A stretch of DNA of 64,000 bases from Xanthostigma xanthostigma (taxonomy: Eukaryota > Arthropoda > Insecta > Raphidioptera > Raphidiidae), in assembly GCA_963575645.1 (NCBI GenBank), contig OY754470.1, positions 28,874,501-28,938,500 of the forward strand, written 5' to 3'. The notes under the pieces are model-generated. The model searched no databases. It was not told the origin of the DNA and saw only the letters and a program-made list of their open reading frames with translations. The position numbers were made by a program, and so were the translations under genes. This document shows positions 23,990 to 35,953 of the stretch, piece by piece (position 1 is the first letter of the stretch; each line of letters opens with the position of its first letter).

Positions 23990-24780
23990 TTAATTTTACA
24001 AATTAAAGATTGCACAGATTTGATTTTTATAGGTCTTGTTTTAAATAGGCAATGTTGCTTCTATATGTATTTATTTCTAATAAAGGCGTACCATTTGAAT
24101 CATTCTGTACATTATGTACTAAATTACAGCTTAACTACTAAAGCTATAACACGATTTGTATTTAAAATATTTAACCATTTCCCTTCGGCAATCTCTATTT
24201 TCTCAAAGCAATTTAGGTAATTGGTGTATAAAATTTTTAGCTAAATTACGTTATATTTCACATTTATCTGTAGATATAAATAAAAGACGCCAAATCAAAA
24301 ATTCTGCTGCCACTGATTCTTGTGCAATTTATATTAAATGAAAACTCTATTTATACAGATGATGCAAGAGATATTAAAACAAGAAAAAATATTTTAATAT
24401 CTAAGCTTTATATTAAAAAAAATGCTTTAGGGAAAGGATTACATTAGTTAGTAAATGCTACATCATGTACCTGTCCCTATGTACCTACTACTTTTAAATA
24501 AATAATATTTGTTTGAAATAACATTTATTATTAAAGTTTCAAAATGCCTCAAGGTAATGAAAAACGTTCCAAAGTGCTTTCAAATTCAAAGTAATAATGT
24601 TTTATGCAGTTGTAATATTTGTGATATCTTTCAAAAGATTGTTTTGATGAACTCGAAAATTACGCATGGAATGCAAAGTTTAAAATATTTTAAGTTTAAA
24701 AATGTTAACAAGGAAGTTTGCAAACTGTGTTATAAAGTATGCGCAGAAACAAAAGAACGTTAATATTTCAAGTAGGGTTG
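23990..24780. other. A+T-rich DNA with three short frames, no call
   Basis: Plus-strand frames of 61-84 codons (24020-24220, 24156-24341, 24509-24763) show no recognisable motif. The 24509 peptide has a few Cys residues (CSCNIC, CKLCYKVC), which could be chance. The stretch might be a decayed coding sequence. Confidence 0.2.
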
Positions 24781-24989
24781 AGTTGATGGAGTTGTGTAAT
24801 AGAATTTGCACTATTATTTTTTTAGTAGAGAAACTTACCTACTTAAAATTATTGTCAAAAAGATGAAGACCAAGGATGGAATAAAAAATCAAAATGCAAT
24901 GTTTACATTGTTAACAATGTTTGTTTCATTACCAGTAACGTAAGGTGAAGTTAAATTGTTGTCTTTGATTTTTCTTTTAGTAATAAAAA

Positions 24990-25650
24990 AAATCCAGCAA
25001 ATTGGGCGACGGGACCATTCCAACTTCGAAAATATTAACATATTATCATATAATAAACAAAATAAAATTTCTGATATCGCGTGAGGTGACGGGGGTAATG
25101 GCTAGTATTCAATATGATATTTGCAATTCGTTGCCATGGTTACCTACATAATATGTTCCACGTCATGTTAATTAATTAATTAATCAAAACATGCTTAACA
25201 TTTCTGACATATCTATGAAACAAACGAACACCTGATTTTTTTTATTTTCTAAATATTTCCGAAACAAAAGTTTAGTAAAAAAAAAATAACAAAACTTTCT
25301 AAATAAAAATAGAATAATGGGGCGTAAAGTAAACCATTATTATATAAAAAACACCGTTATATCATATATCTCTTCTGCGCAAGCGCCGATCTTCCTCAAA
25401 AACAATAGGGCTCTTTATATTTGCATACCAAACATCCATCCGAAATTTGGTTTCAATACGCTCACCCGTTTGACCTGTATTGTGCTCACAGTCAAACAAA
25501 CGCACAGGGTTTTTTCAAAAATATCTTTCTTGGATTCGGAGGACCTCAAAACGAAAAGTTATTGTAAAATTTTGAAATGTGATTTTTGACCTAAACTAGT
25601 ACCTTGTGGGATGTAATGGTAAAAAGTATTGAAAAATTATAAACAATTTA
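24990..25650 (+). repeat. Dispersed repeat D, longest copy
   Basis: It starts at CCAGCAAATTGGGCGACGGG and GACCATTCCAAC, matched in inverse at 43610-43680. It contains GCGCAAGCGCCGAT, AACATCCATCCGAAATTTGG and AAATTTTGAAATGTGATTTT. No terminal repeats or target duplication were found. Confidence 0.7.
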
Positions 25651-26029
25651 TTTGTTTATAACTGCACAACCAAAAAACGGTTATTAAACACAAATGGCGG
25701 ACGGATATGACACGAAATACTAACTGTACTACAAGTATAGCTTACCTTTGACCGACTTCATTAATGTAATAATATTATGTCAAATGTTTATACGTCAAGT
25801 TTGTGTCATTTTTGATAGACGCAAATTTTAAAATCCCTCCATTTCTATAAATATTCAAAGGAGTGGACAAATTAAAAAAATTGGTTGTCTGTAAAGTCGG
25901 TTTACGGACGATAGTTTTACGTGATAACGTATTCCGTAATACATAACCTAAATTTATATAATAATTATAATAATTCGAATCTATGATATTGCATCTTTCG
26001 CTTCAAATTTAGGTAAATTTTATTAAGTA

Positions 26030-26310
26030 GAATAATAAAACACTATAAAAAGTACACTATTATTATATAAAAAACAACTATGGCATGTATCTCTTTTGCG
26101 CATGCGCCGATTTTCCCAAAAAAATTTACAAAAATTTCTAGTAAAAATAGATAGAGTAAAAACCGTTTTAAAAACTATATTATTATTATATAAAACATCA
26201 TTATAAGAGATATATTCTTTTACGCATGCGCCGATGTTCCCCAAAAACAATAGGCCACTTCATATTTGCATATCAAACATCCTCCCAAAATTTGGTTTCA
26301 ATCCGCTTAT
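26030..26310 (+). repeat. Dispersed repeat D, nested duplicated pieces
   Basis: Two partial D segments occur in tandem (ATTATTATATAAAA...CTTTTGCGCATGCGCCGAT, then again with ACGCATGCGCCGATGTTCCC). Both end before the 3' part of D. Confidence 0.6.
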
Positions 26311-26734
26311 CCTTTGTGTCGGAATGATAAGAAATGTCAAAAGTGACGTTTGCAACTGTCAAAGTATTATGTTCTAATAATAATTAGTTATTCCAATACT
26401 TAACTTAGAAGGCGTTGCATTTCACAAAATACTAATGTCAAAAAATTGAATTAAACATTAGAAATGCAGCCGTTTTCATGTTAAGACAAGACATTTATTT
26501 TCTAATTTCCATGTACGGCAAACAAAGACGACCGACCGCGTCGCGTCATGCATTAGACAACATTACATTTATACAACTATTTTTCTATATAAATTTGTAT
26601 AAAAAAACTGTTTAGGCAAATTCTGTTATACGAAATCTATGTAAAATGTTCTACTCTTTCGTTTAAGACTGGTTTCAAACCGATCTTATTTAAATTGAGC
26701 GAGAAATTAGCAAAAAGCACGCACAGGGTCAGGC

Positions 26735-26812
26735 GGAACGTTACGCGTTAGGAACGTTACGCGTTAGGAACGTTACGCGTTAGGAACGTTACGACCGTTA
26801 GGAACGTTACAC
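26735..26812. repeat. 16-bp minisatellite
   Basis: The unit GGAACGTTACGCGTTA occurs three times exactly (26735-26782), then a variant of 18 bp and a partial unit. The short copy of element E has a single unit at this point, so the array expanded inside this copy. Confidence 0.95.
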
Positions 26813-27364
26813 TTTTTCGTGCATGCAGCCGGTGTTTTATCAATTTATAAGATTGGTGATTCATCAATTTATAAGACGTTATCACGTCAAAAAAATTGAG
26901 TGATGGATCAATGCGCGGAACAAAATTAAATTAATAATCCACTTGAACGATTAGTCAAAAGTAAATACGTTGTGATGAAGCTAATTGAAATAAAACTTTT
27001 ATTTTATATAGAGTGTTAATTGTTCTAAACGTCAGTTGCGAAGATGAATAAAGAAACTGGTGTTTTGAGTGTGAGAAATTAATGGTTGCCAAAATTGTGG
27101 TTGGCATTTGAATATTTAATTAATTTTCTTCGTTTTCTTCTACAGTTACTTTTCGTTGAAGGTATTTTACGTTCATTTTGATGCATTGCTACAGGCGATC
27201 AATAACAAATAAAAACTTGCAAATTAACATTGTTTTCCCGACGCTTAAAAATTAGTAAAAATTGACGAAACCGATTTCAAAACCAATTAAAATTTTATTG
27301 AGCGGAATTATCTTTTAAACCGGTAATAAAAAGTAAAAAACACTTTGGAGCTAACAATAATTAT

Positions 27365-27755
27365 ATTAATAATAATAATAATGCGTTTACCGTCCGTTTT
27401 TTGAGTTTATGCCATAACAGACGCCATTCGCACCATTACTATTTTCCATCTATCACACTTCCCGTTATTTTCTACAATTTTTAAACTTCAACTTAATTAA
27501 TAGCAATGGACGAATGAAGGAATTCTTAGAAAATTAAGAATAAGGTAGGCAAATTTTGAGCATATAGGAGTTTGACAGGTTATCAGCCATGGCCTTGAAT
27601 AAGGAGCCATCTCGATATTTATCATGGAAAACCTTAACAAGATGGCTGGTACAGGAACATACCGTTTCTCGGCGAGAGGCAGTAGTAAAAAATCCTAGTC
27701 ACATCTGCCTCCCGAATGCGAGTCTAGTGCTCTCACCATTACGCCACCCCGCTCG
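27365..27755 (-). mobile_element. tRNA-headed SINE, full-length copy
   Basis: Read on the minus strand it starts with GCGGGGTGGCGTAATGGTG, an A-box region, then a worn B box. The body of about 320 bp is shared with 12331-12958, and the tail is (ATT)n at 27363-27382. The length of about 390 bp is within the usual SINE range. Confidence 0.85.
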
Positions 27756-30059
27756 ATAACAAACATCGCTTAATAATATAGATAAATAATATGCTTTTTT
27801 ATCAATATTTTCCTTTCATTCTGATCGATTTAAAATTAAATGCTAACTAAAGATTCTGGGAGTTTGAGGCTTAATTAGTGAAACATTATGTTATGAAATA
27901 TACTACAACGAAACGTGTTAAGATGTTAAAAATGAGTGCCAGCGAGTTTTAAGTCACACGAGTGCTAATACCAATTACTCACGAGATATATAGTATTTTG
28001 ACCTATAAAATATCTGGTTTTCATTAATTATTCAGTATATTTGCAACATTTTTAACAGTTCCATTGGAAAACAAACTTCACTTCCATTGTTATTTGCACC
28101 TGCTGTAGATTTACCTATATACTTCTAATAGTATCTAATAGCTTATGAAAATTACTGTTCAATTGATTAGATCGGGCATTTTTTCATCACAGAACTAGGG
28201 CGAAATGGATTACTTTATATATGCATGTAAAGCAGTTATTTTATACTCTTTTCTGATATTACATTATAACGTTATGACATAACAACGAACGTTTCCCATT
28301 TTCACATTTCAAAAATTTTGTAGATTTTTAAATTTCACTTTTAGCAACGCACGAGCGCAGAATTTTGTGAAATTAAGATAAGGTAAAATTAAATTATGAA
28401 ACTAAAAAAACATGTATATAATATTATCCTTTCTGTGTTATAAAGTGAGTTTGATCTGTTTAATTAATATTAATTAAAAGCTGTTTTGTTTAGTTTGTTG
28501 AATTATCGAACCGTCTTGCTTAAGATGATAGATCAAATTTATGATCAACTTATACACATTTCATTTTATTAAACTGTCAGCTACTAATGTTTACCGTTAA
28601 ATGAATGTATAGATATATTAATATTCATTAAAAAGATTGCTTAATTTAATTGAAAAGACTGCTTCAACTAGATAACTAACTTTAAATTTTTATTAAAGCT
28701 TTTAGTTAGTTACTAATAGATTAACAAACTTTTTTGAATCGTTATTTGATTGTTGTTAACTAAACTAATAGATATTCTATCATTTTCAACAAAAACATTT
28801 AATTTTTATTTTATTTAAATTAGACACTGTTTTCGCCAGAAAAATGGTATTTAACAAAAAAAAATTATAACTTTCTTTCACATTATTCCTATAAAAAAGT
28901 TATCAGCTAGTTAATTATTTTAATTTCAAACATGAAATAGTACCATAAAACATTTTTTTATACATATTCATAGTACAAATAATGTTTTGCAGTACAATAA
29001 AAACAAAATCAGACATAAAATCTCGAATGGCATTATTTATTTATTATCCACTCTAAAATAGACGGCGCCCAATCTAATTATTGTTGCTATGGCGTACTAC
29101 ATATTTCATTTCTAAAACTAAAATTGGGTTTCGCACTCTCTCGTAAATGAAAACCTCGGAAATCGATCACAAAATTGGTTTTCGTCTATAGCTATGTTTT
29201 ATTTTTCGTTCAAGATGGTTTCTACGATGCCGCCATCTGTCGGTCAATGCCTTTAAATAGCAGAAACTGCGTAAACACGTAACTTCCGTTCGAATACTTC
29301 CGTCCGAAAAAACATCTGAGCTACTCTCTCGCGCTTAAAAAAGTTTTAGTTCAAAAATTACTGAATTCTGTAGTTAAATATTTTTACTAGTCGAAATGTA
29401 TTTTAACAAAATCGGTCGCACAGTACACATTCATACAAAAATTCTTTCCGAATGCGAGAATTATTTCTAAAACTTTTCGATATTATTTGAAATTTCATCT
29501 AAAGGAAATAAAATACTTATATACCTAATATTATATTTTGCGATACCAAAGTATTTCGCCGCCCGTGATAAGTATGCATTAGGTAGTTATTTGAGTATCT
29601 TTATGACTGAATTTCATGTAAAAAAGCTTATAAAACAGAAGCTAAAACAAAAACGCTGTGTAGGCAGTTCGTCAAACTATTTTCGTCATATCGATTTTAA
29701 CTAAATATATTTTATACTTACGCACATAACAGCTATGATAAAATATTTTCAAAGAGTGCCTTTTTTAATCAAAAATATGTCTGCGTCGCAAAGGATGTTA
29801 TTGAATAAATAATTCTTGATGTTTCGTATAGATATAATTTTTCAAAAAAAATTTGTAATGTGGTAATTCACAATCTTACATTTTTTTAAGACATTATTTT
29901 CTTTTATTTTTTATAAAATGTAAAATATGTAAAGCTCCAAAAGAAGGTTTTATAGCTTCAGACCACCCCCGACGAATTACTTTATATTTGTCGTCGATGG
30001 GGTTACGGCTAGTTTTTTCTAGCTCACACATTTCAAGCATTGTTTTAAATTGAAACTTA
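27756..30059. other. A+T-rich DNA, no repeat copies seen
   Basis: This is the longest stretch without a recognised repeat. 29050-29345 is less A+T-rich, but no gene, splice pattern or RNA could be supported. Confidence 0.4.
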
Positions 30060-30465
30060 AGGCCGCTGCACACGAGGCACAATTTGCCGCTAGTTCTTAC
30101 CACTAGATTTCTAGCGCTGGTTGCTTTTATGTGCTCACTTCACACGAGACGTCTTTTCATACTTGTTTTGTAGGTAGGTTCACTGCGTGCGCAGTGATAG
30201 AACGGTAGCAAAAGTGGACGTTTATTGTCTAAACAGAACACACACTATGGCACAGTGTTTGTGTGTAGGTGTTTGTTCATGTCGCTCACGTGACAAGATA
30301 CTGTTTCCTGATTGATTCTTGGTCAGTGCAAGCAGAGGGCCAAGCAAGGAAAATAGCCCCTGTTCTAATTTTAAAATCCATCTTGTTAGCTAGCGGACGA
30401 GCCCGCAGTGACGTCATTTCCAGGTTCGTAGTCAGCCTGCCGGCTAGTAGAAATCTCAGCGACCT
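30060..30465 (-). mobile_element. Harbinger-like MITE, copy 4
   Basis: The ends are AGGCCGCTGCACACGAG and AGCGACCT. TTA lies at both sides (30057-30059 and 30466-30468), a clean 3-bp duplication. The internal order is inverse to copy 1. It is 406 bp with no transposase. Confidence 0.88.
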
Positions 30466-30479
30466 TTAAGAATGCTATT

Positions 30480-30560
30480 GAAGGAGATCTATTTGGATGA
30501 GGAACAATCCAAATAAATCTCCTTCAATACACATTTTTGGAACAAAACTTCTGCTAACAA
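30480..30560. mobile_element. 81-bp hairpin insertion with 15-bp duplication
   Basis: TTTAAGAATGCTATT occurs at 30465-30479 and 30561-30575. The insert forms a hairpin: TTGAAGGAGATCTATTTGG pairs with CCAAATAAATCTCCTTCAA, one mismatch. The duplicated target includes the last base of the adjacent MITE, so the hairpin arrived later. The family is unknown. Confidence 0.7.
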
Positions 30561-30579
30561 TTTAAGAATGCTATTTGCT

Positions 30580-31679
30580 ATTAATGGATAAATTTTAATA
30601 TTGATCTGAACTGAATAAATTAAATAATATCTGCCCCAATACAATATGCGCCCTACCTAGTAAGAAACTACTCTTTGAGATTTGGTCTTACACATACGAT
30701 TTATAAACGCTACATGCACATAGCACATTAATTCGATGTACTTGTAATTGCTCTCAGTTTAACCCATGAGCGATTTTCCTTTTATCATTGGAAAATGTTC
30801 ATAGTCACTCGAATGTTCTACGTACGTATCGTGTTCCATTTACTCAGTGTTATCGCTCAATTTTCCTTCCTCTCTCCCTTTGAACGGTAACATAATTTTG
30901 TCTTTAAATACGTTTTATGTTTATTATTGACAGTTGTTTTAAATAATTAATTTCATAACAGAAACAAAAATCATAAATTATCTCTAATTATAACTTTCCT
31001 TACGTAATTCCACTAAACCGTCTATTTATTTACCACCATTAACATTGTGTATCAACTCTAACACATAATTTTTTTTTTTTTATTTTTATTTTATTATTAA
31101 TGTATTTTTATACTGTTGTGCTAATGGTTTATACCGACGCAATAACTATTAAAATAAAAAAAAAGTACTAAGATTTGAATTGTTATTTAGTTTGCAACAG
31201 AAAAATTATTATTATGTTAATCGATAAACGATATGGTGTTGTAATAAAGTTGATTTTATAAAAGCATTAGCTGTAAACATTTTTATTTCAATTTTAACGC
31301 ATTTTTATTTAATTACTATAATTTTATGGTCTTTAATCATTCATTCCATCACAAGCAAGGACGCTATAAATGAGAAGAGGTCATATCCGAGTAGCTATAA
31401 ATAAGATTAAATACTTTTTGTATAAAATGAATTAAATATCACTTTGTAAATTATTGATGTTGCCTCATATTGGCTTCATATTAAAAAGACATATAATAGT
31501 ATTAAAATTTACTCTACGATTGCATAACAAAATACATAGTACACGCTAAACATTTATTTGTTTTCTGTATCCGAACACTACGTTCTCAAAGACTTAGACT
31601 AAGCATTTTACAAAATTACAAGTAAACATGGAAATACCAATACAACTACCACGTCCAACAATTATTAACATTTTTTTGT
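30580..31679. other. A+T-rich DNA, nothing recognised
   Basis: No repeats or genes were recognised. Confidence 0.4.
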
Positions 31680-31770
31680 CAAATCTTTGGTTAACGTCTG
31701 ATTAGTATCTACTCTTCAATAAATAAAATAATCGACCAATTTCTCAGACAATTATATTAACAAAAATATG

Positions 31771-31772
31771 TA

Positions 31773-31812
<40 letters not shown>

Positions 31813-33748
31813 GTTTATTTGTTGCGCCATTAAAAAATGGATACAAAACGTCAGTAGGTACACAGTTAAAACATATTAAAATAATTAATCCGATAACAAA
31901 TAGTTAAAAATAGAATAGAATATAAATACTTAAATACTATTCTCAATCACTGATAAAAATCCTCAACTGAATAGCAACACTTGTCAATAAGAATTTTTTT
32001 ACATTCAATCTTGAAACGTTTGACACCAGAAATGTTTTTTATATTATCATTCAGGTGGTTGAATAATTTTTGACCCATATAATTTGGTCCTCTCCTACTC
32101 AGTTCGAGTCTATGTTTAGGCATTCTTAAATCATTACCACATCTTGTTGGGTAATTATGAAAATTTTTATTGCAACAAATGTTGTTAAGATTTTTTTTGA
32201 CAGCTAGAAGGCATTCCAAAACATAGATGGATGGCAAAGTAAGTATCCGGTAGCTTGAAAAAATGGGTTTACACGAAACTGTTTGCTTAATTCCAAATAT
32301 AATTCTGAGAATTCTCTTCTGCCAGATAAAAACATGTCTAGCAGGAGGCGAATTGCCCCAAAATATGACACCATACCTCAGTCTAGAGTAGACGTGAGCA
32401 TAGTACACATCCAATAGAGTGTCAATACCAAGCACAGTTTTTAAATTTCTAAACAAGAAACATAAGGATCTTAATTTTTTTATTACTTCATCACACTGGA
32501 GGTTCCAAGTGAGAGTATCAGCAAGAAATATTCCTAAGAATTTTGTCTCTGATAGGCAATTCAAAGTACGGTTATCATACATTATGCTTAAATGAGAATT
32601 ACCTTTGTTACGGTTTGTTTTGAAATTTAAATAGGCAGTTTTATTGAAATTTAGGTATAGGTAGTTAGAATTAAACCAGTGTACAATATTTGCAATCATT
32701 GAATTTGCATACTTTTCAAGCTCGTCGTATGTATCTGCTGTAACTGTAAGTGATATGTCATCTGCATACATCACAAGATTATTACACTGCAAATAATTTG
32801 GCAGGTCATTTATAAAGAGCAAAAAAAGGAGAGGTCCCAAGACACTTCCTTGTGGCACACCCACAGTTACATCAGCTACATCCGAAAAATAATTCTGATT
32901 ATTTTTCGAGATAACAGAACATTGTTTACGTTCAGACAAATAAGAAGAAAATAACTTAAGTGCAACACCTCTGAATCCCAAACGTTCAAGTTTCAGTAAC
33001 AAAATATCATATTGGATTACATCAAATGCTTTACTTAAGTCCGTAAAGATTCCGATTGTACATAATTTTCTATCAAGTGCTGTTAGTAACTGATTATAAA
33101 AGGAAAAAATTGCAGATGTTGTAGATTTATTTTTGACAAAACCATGCTGCAGTTCAGATATTATTTTAAACTTATCACAAAATGATATTGTACGTTTATA
33201 AATGGCCAGTTCTATAAGTTTAGATAGACTAGACAAAATAGAAATGGGTCTATAATTAGCAGCGTCGTCCATATCACCCTTACCCTTGTATACAGGTTTG
33301 ACCATTGCCAATTTCAGTACATTTGGAAAATATCCTTCTTGTAAACATAAATTTATTAAATAGGTAAGAGGCTGCAATAAAAAATATTTGTAGTCTTTTA
33401 AGATATTATTAGATATTTTATCAAATCCAGAAGAGGCTGATTTTTTTAAACTGTCAATTAAACAAGAGACCTCATGTTCATCATAAGGAATTAAGAACAT
33501 AGTATTAGTATTTATATTTAATATGTCAATGTTATGTGAATGATCAATTTTATTTAAAATTTCTTGTGGTTGTTGTATAAAAAATTCATTAAAATGATTA
33601 GCAATCATATTAGGATCGTTTACTTGTGTATCATTTATACATAATTCAAATTCCTTATTAACATTAGAGCATTGCTTGGACATATTATTAACAATTTTCC
33701 AGGAAGTTTTAATTTTATTCTGTGAGCTCAAAATTAAATTATAATTCA
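31771..33748 (-). mobile_element. 5'-truncated LINE, Jockey/CR1 group
   Basis: The element reads on the minus strand. It lacks ORF1 and the endonuclease and keeps the reverse transcriptase, C-terminal region, a 3' UTR with AATAAA, and an (ATT)n tail at 31771-31813. 5' truncation is usual after target-primed reverse transcription. The short duplication is obscured by the A+T-rich target. The intact frame suggests a young insertion. Confidence 0.85.
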
Positions 33749-33749
33749 A
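31947..33749 (-). CDS. LINE ORF2 fragment: reverse transcriptase
   Basis: This 600-residue frame encodes a non-LTR reverse transcriptase that would copy the element's RNA at a nicked target. In order it shows GFDKIS (about 108-113), KPVYKGKGD...NYRPIS (151-170), FTDLSKAFD with the first catalytic Asp (235-243), GVPQGSVLGPLLFLLFINDLP-type motif (297-317), YADD with the catalytic pair (328-331) and FLGI (404-407). The C-terminal region has a Jockey/CR1-type RLRYGVIFWG and ends near YSVEDFY. The AP endonuclease normally upstream is absent, and the first codons (TTG at 33749) are at the junction with the foldback, so the start is not natural. No stop or frameshift breaks the frame. It cannot move alone. 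Jockey against CR1 is not settled by eye. Confidence 0.9.
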   Translation of the reverse strand: MNYNLILSSQNKIKTSWKIVNNMSKQCSNVNKEFELCINDTQVNDPNMIANHFNEFFIQQPQEILNKIDHSHNIDILNINTNTMFLIPYDEHEVSCLIDSLKKSASSGFDKISNNILKDYKYFLLQPLTYLINLCLQEGYFPNVLKLAMVKPVYKGKGDMDDAANYRPISILSSLSKLIELAIYKRTISFCDKFKIISELQHGFVKNKSTTSAIFSFYNQLLTALDRKLCTIGIFTDLSKAFDVIQYDILLLKLERLGFRGVALKLFSSYLSERKQCSVISKNNQNYFSDVADVTVGVPQGSVLGPLLFLLFINDLPNYLQCNNLVMYADDISLTVTADTYDELEKYANSMIANIVHWFNSNYLYLNFNKTAYLNFKTNRNKGNSHLSIMYDNRTLNCLSETKFLGIFLADTLTWNLQCDEVIKKLRSLCFLFRNLKTVLGIDTLLDVYYAHVYSRLRYGVIFWGNSPPARHVFIWQKRILRIIFGIKQTVSCKPIFSSYRILTLPSIYVLECLLAVKKNLNNICCNKNFHNYPTRCGNDLRMPKHRLELSRRGPNYMGQKLFNHLNDNIKNISGVKRFKIECKKILIDKCCYSVEDFYQ

Positions 33750-33916
33750 TAAATTTACGAATCGGTTTGGAATTTCTTCAGAATTAATTTTTATATTTTT
33801 TAGATCAATCCTGAAGAAAAACCAAATCCGGACCGAAACATAAATTTATTAAGTTAAAATTATATATTTTTGTCAATATAATTGTTTGAAAAATTGGTCG
33901 ATAATTTTATTTATTG

Positions 33917-35004
33917 TGACTTTTTTAGTGGAATCTTTCAATTTAATTTTCACCCACTTCCAAACGTCTGAACAATTTGAAATTTAGCACAAGTATTAAA
34001 AACTCATGACAATACAACAATTAATATAAATATTTATAGATAGGTACATAAATAATTTATATAAACATAGTCATTTTAATGTTGGATTTTAGGGTTGTAA
34101 TTAAAATAAGAGTTTAAAAAGCTCAAAAAACACTCTTTTATAGCATTGTAGACTAAAAGGTAAAAAACAATTTTTAAATGTAAAGTTTGGAAGTCCCCCA
34201 ACTCGATATAGGGTGGTTTACTATCGTTGTTGAATAACATCTTAAGTTTTTTTTAACGAAGAAAACTGAAACATCTGTTCGATAAAACAGCTTTAAACTC
34301 AAGGAGCAATTTAACTCGGAAATAATTAATTAAATCTCGAGTTTATTATTTGAACTTTGCATATATTATCATCGACTTATAAATGATATTAAATATAAAT
34401 ATCAAATTTTCCCGTCAACATCCTTCATGGAATTCCTTTCACTAATTAGAACACCCTATATATATCGCATATTACCCTAACAGCCAGCCAGTGATTGACA
34501 TTTTACTTTGAAAGCGTTTAATTGATTTTCAATTAAACTAGTATTCAACCGTGATTGATGATAATCGTATTTAATTTTCCGCTTAAGAACTAATGAGACA
34601 ATATTAATTTTATCTGCCTACTTATAGAGAATATTATCGTCCCAAATGATTCACTCACAGTTGACTTGTTTATCGTCTTTCAAGGAGTCTTGATTCGTGA
34701 TTGTACATTCCTAGATTCCGTTTGTGTTCACCTAAATCGTGAACTGAAAAAATCCTCTCAATCGATTTATTACCACGTTTATATTAACTCGCTTTTCGTG
34801 TATGTCGGGCAGAGCTTTGTAATTGATTTTAATCTAACTTCCTGATGAGATAGAGACATGAAATTTTTTAACATAACTCAGGATTAGATGAATACATAAA
34901 ATACTAAAGTACAGAACAAAATTTTAAAAAAAAGAATAAAGAAATTTTAATAAATGCATATAATTCATTCTTAGTTATTTACCGTTGTACAACGCCTTGC
35001 AGTC
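33917..35004. other. A+T-rich DNA, nothing recognised
   Basis: No repeat family or gene was recognised. Confidence 0.4.
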
Positions 35005-35078
35005 ATCGATTGTAGCTCAGTTGGTTAGAGAGTCGTGGTAAGAACGCAAAGGTCGCGGGCTCACCCCCCCCCCCCTGT
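35005..35078 (+). tRNA. tRNA-like fragment, pseudogene
   Basis: TGTAGCTCAGTTGGTTAGAG is an A box and D-arm. GGTCGCGGGCTCA resembles a B box. The T-arm is then replaced by a run of C, and no acceptor stem pairs. It is probably a tRNA-derived repeat head or pseudogene. Confidence 0.5.
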
Positions 35079-35602
35079 GGCTCATATAAAATTTTTATTT
35101 TTTGTGATGTATTTTTGTTTTAACAACTTTTTTATTAACTAAAAAGAGAAAAATATCAAAATAAATAAAACAAAATTTAGTATACCACGCTTTTAAAACG
35201 AAATAAAGTATAAAATATTTTTTTAACTTGTAGGATTTGGAACGAAAAACATGGGTCGCATTATTCGTTCTATCTCATAAGATTTTTTCATTGATAGCTA
35301 CTCTCTACACTTCTTATATAATTGTCACATGCGCCCCATGTTTTTCATTACAAATTATTTTATACTTTTTAAGTCGTTTTAAAAACGTGATATATTCAAT
35401 TTTTTTAAATTTATTTTATTATTTCTATTTCTATTTTGACGTTAACAGAACTAATTAATATGTGTGTACAAAAATTAAATTAAAATTAGTTTTATGGGTG
35501 AATGAATAAACATTAATCATTCATTTTTTATGGATGAAAATATTATAAATGAATTAGGAATCAACGACCAGATTATAATCAAGACTCCAGATTTTTTATT
35601 GA

Positions 35603-35925
35603 TTATAAGCCGCTACCCCGGGCTTCGCACGCGACTGAGATGAAACAAGGCAATAATTAATAGAGCCTTCGGCTCCATCGTAATATAATGTTGCCTCGTG
35701 GGAATACGCCCCGTTCACCAGCGACAACAATAGCGGAGCCTTCTGCTCTACTGTATTGCAATGCCAATTTAAGACACCGTGTTTATACATTTTAATTTTT
35801 TTTATAAGATGGACAAAAACCTTTGCGGGTGCGAGCACAATAACTCACCAAATTTTCATCGCAATCGAACGAATGGTTCCGAACAGACAGACGAACAATC
35901 ATTTTTATATATTAGATAACGTTTG
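35603..35925 (-). repeat. Dispersed repeat F
   Basis: On the minus strand it begins near TCTAATATATAAAAATGATT and ends in a GC-rich GAAGCCCGGGGTAGCGGC. It has GATTGCGATGAAAATTTGG and the paired phrases GAGCCTTCGGCTC and GGAGCCTTCTGCTC. A fragment is at 57103-57215. The layout resembles a Helitron, but no CTAG end is seen. Confidence 0.5.
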
Positions 35926-35953
35926 TATTTTTAATGTTAATAGTATACGAGTA

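Larger units (their letters stand above)
25877..26898 (+). mobile_element. Element E, long copy
   Basis: The left end GGTTGTCTGTAAAGTCGGTT and right end GACGTTATCACGTC match the short inverse copy at 58365-58606. ACGTGATAACGT near the left is inverse to ACGTTATCACGT near the right. It is flanked by A-rich AAAAAAATTG on both sides. It holds a piece of repeat D (26030-26310) and the minisatellite at 26735. The class is unknown. Confidence 0.6.
31680..33916. mobile_element. Foldback family A, copy 4, split by a LINE
   Basis: 31680-31770 has the family tail AAATCTTTGGTTAACGTC and one arm. 33749-33916 has the rest, ending ATTGGTCGATAATTTTATTT. The plus-strand motif is near 33810-33840 (CTGAAGAAAAACC...GACCGAAAC). 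Between them lies a LINE. The order shows that the foldback was there first. Confidence 0.8.

Noticed and set aside
24509-24763. Cys-containing 84-codon frame as a small zinc-binding protein
   Set aside because: Cys spacing is irregular, the flanking frames are broken and nothing else supports coding.
26735-26812. CRISPR-like array
   Set aside because: Units of 16 bp are contiguous without spacers; it is a minisatellite in a eukaryotic repeat.
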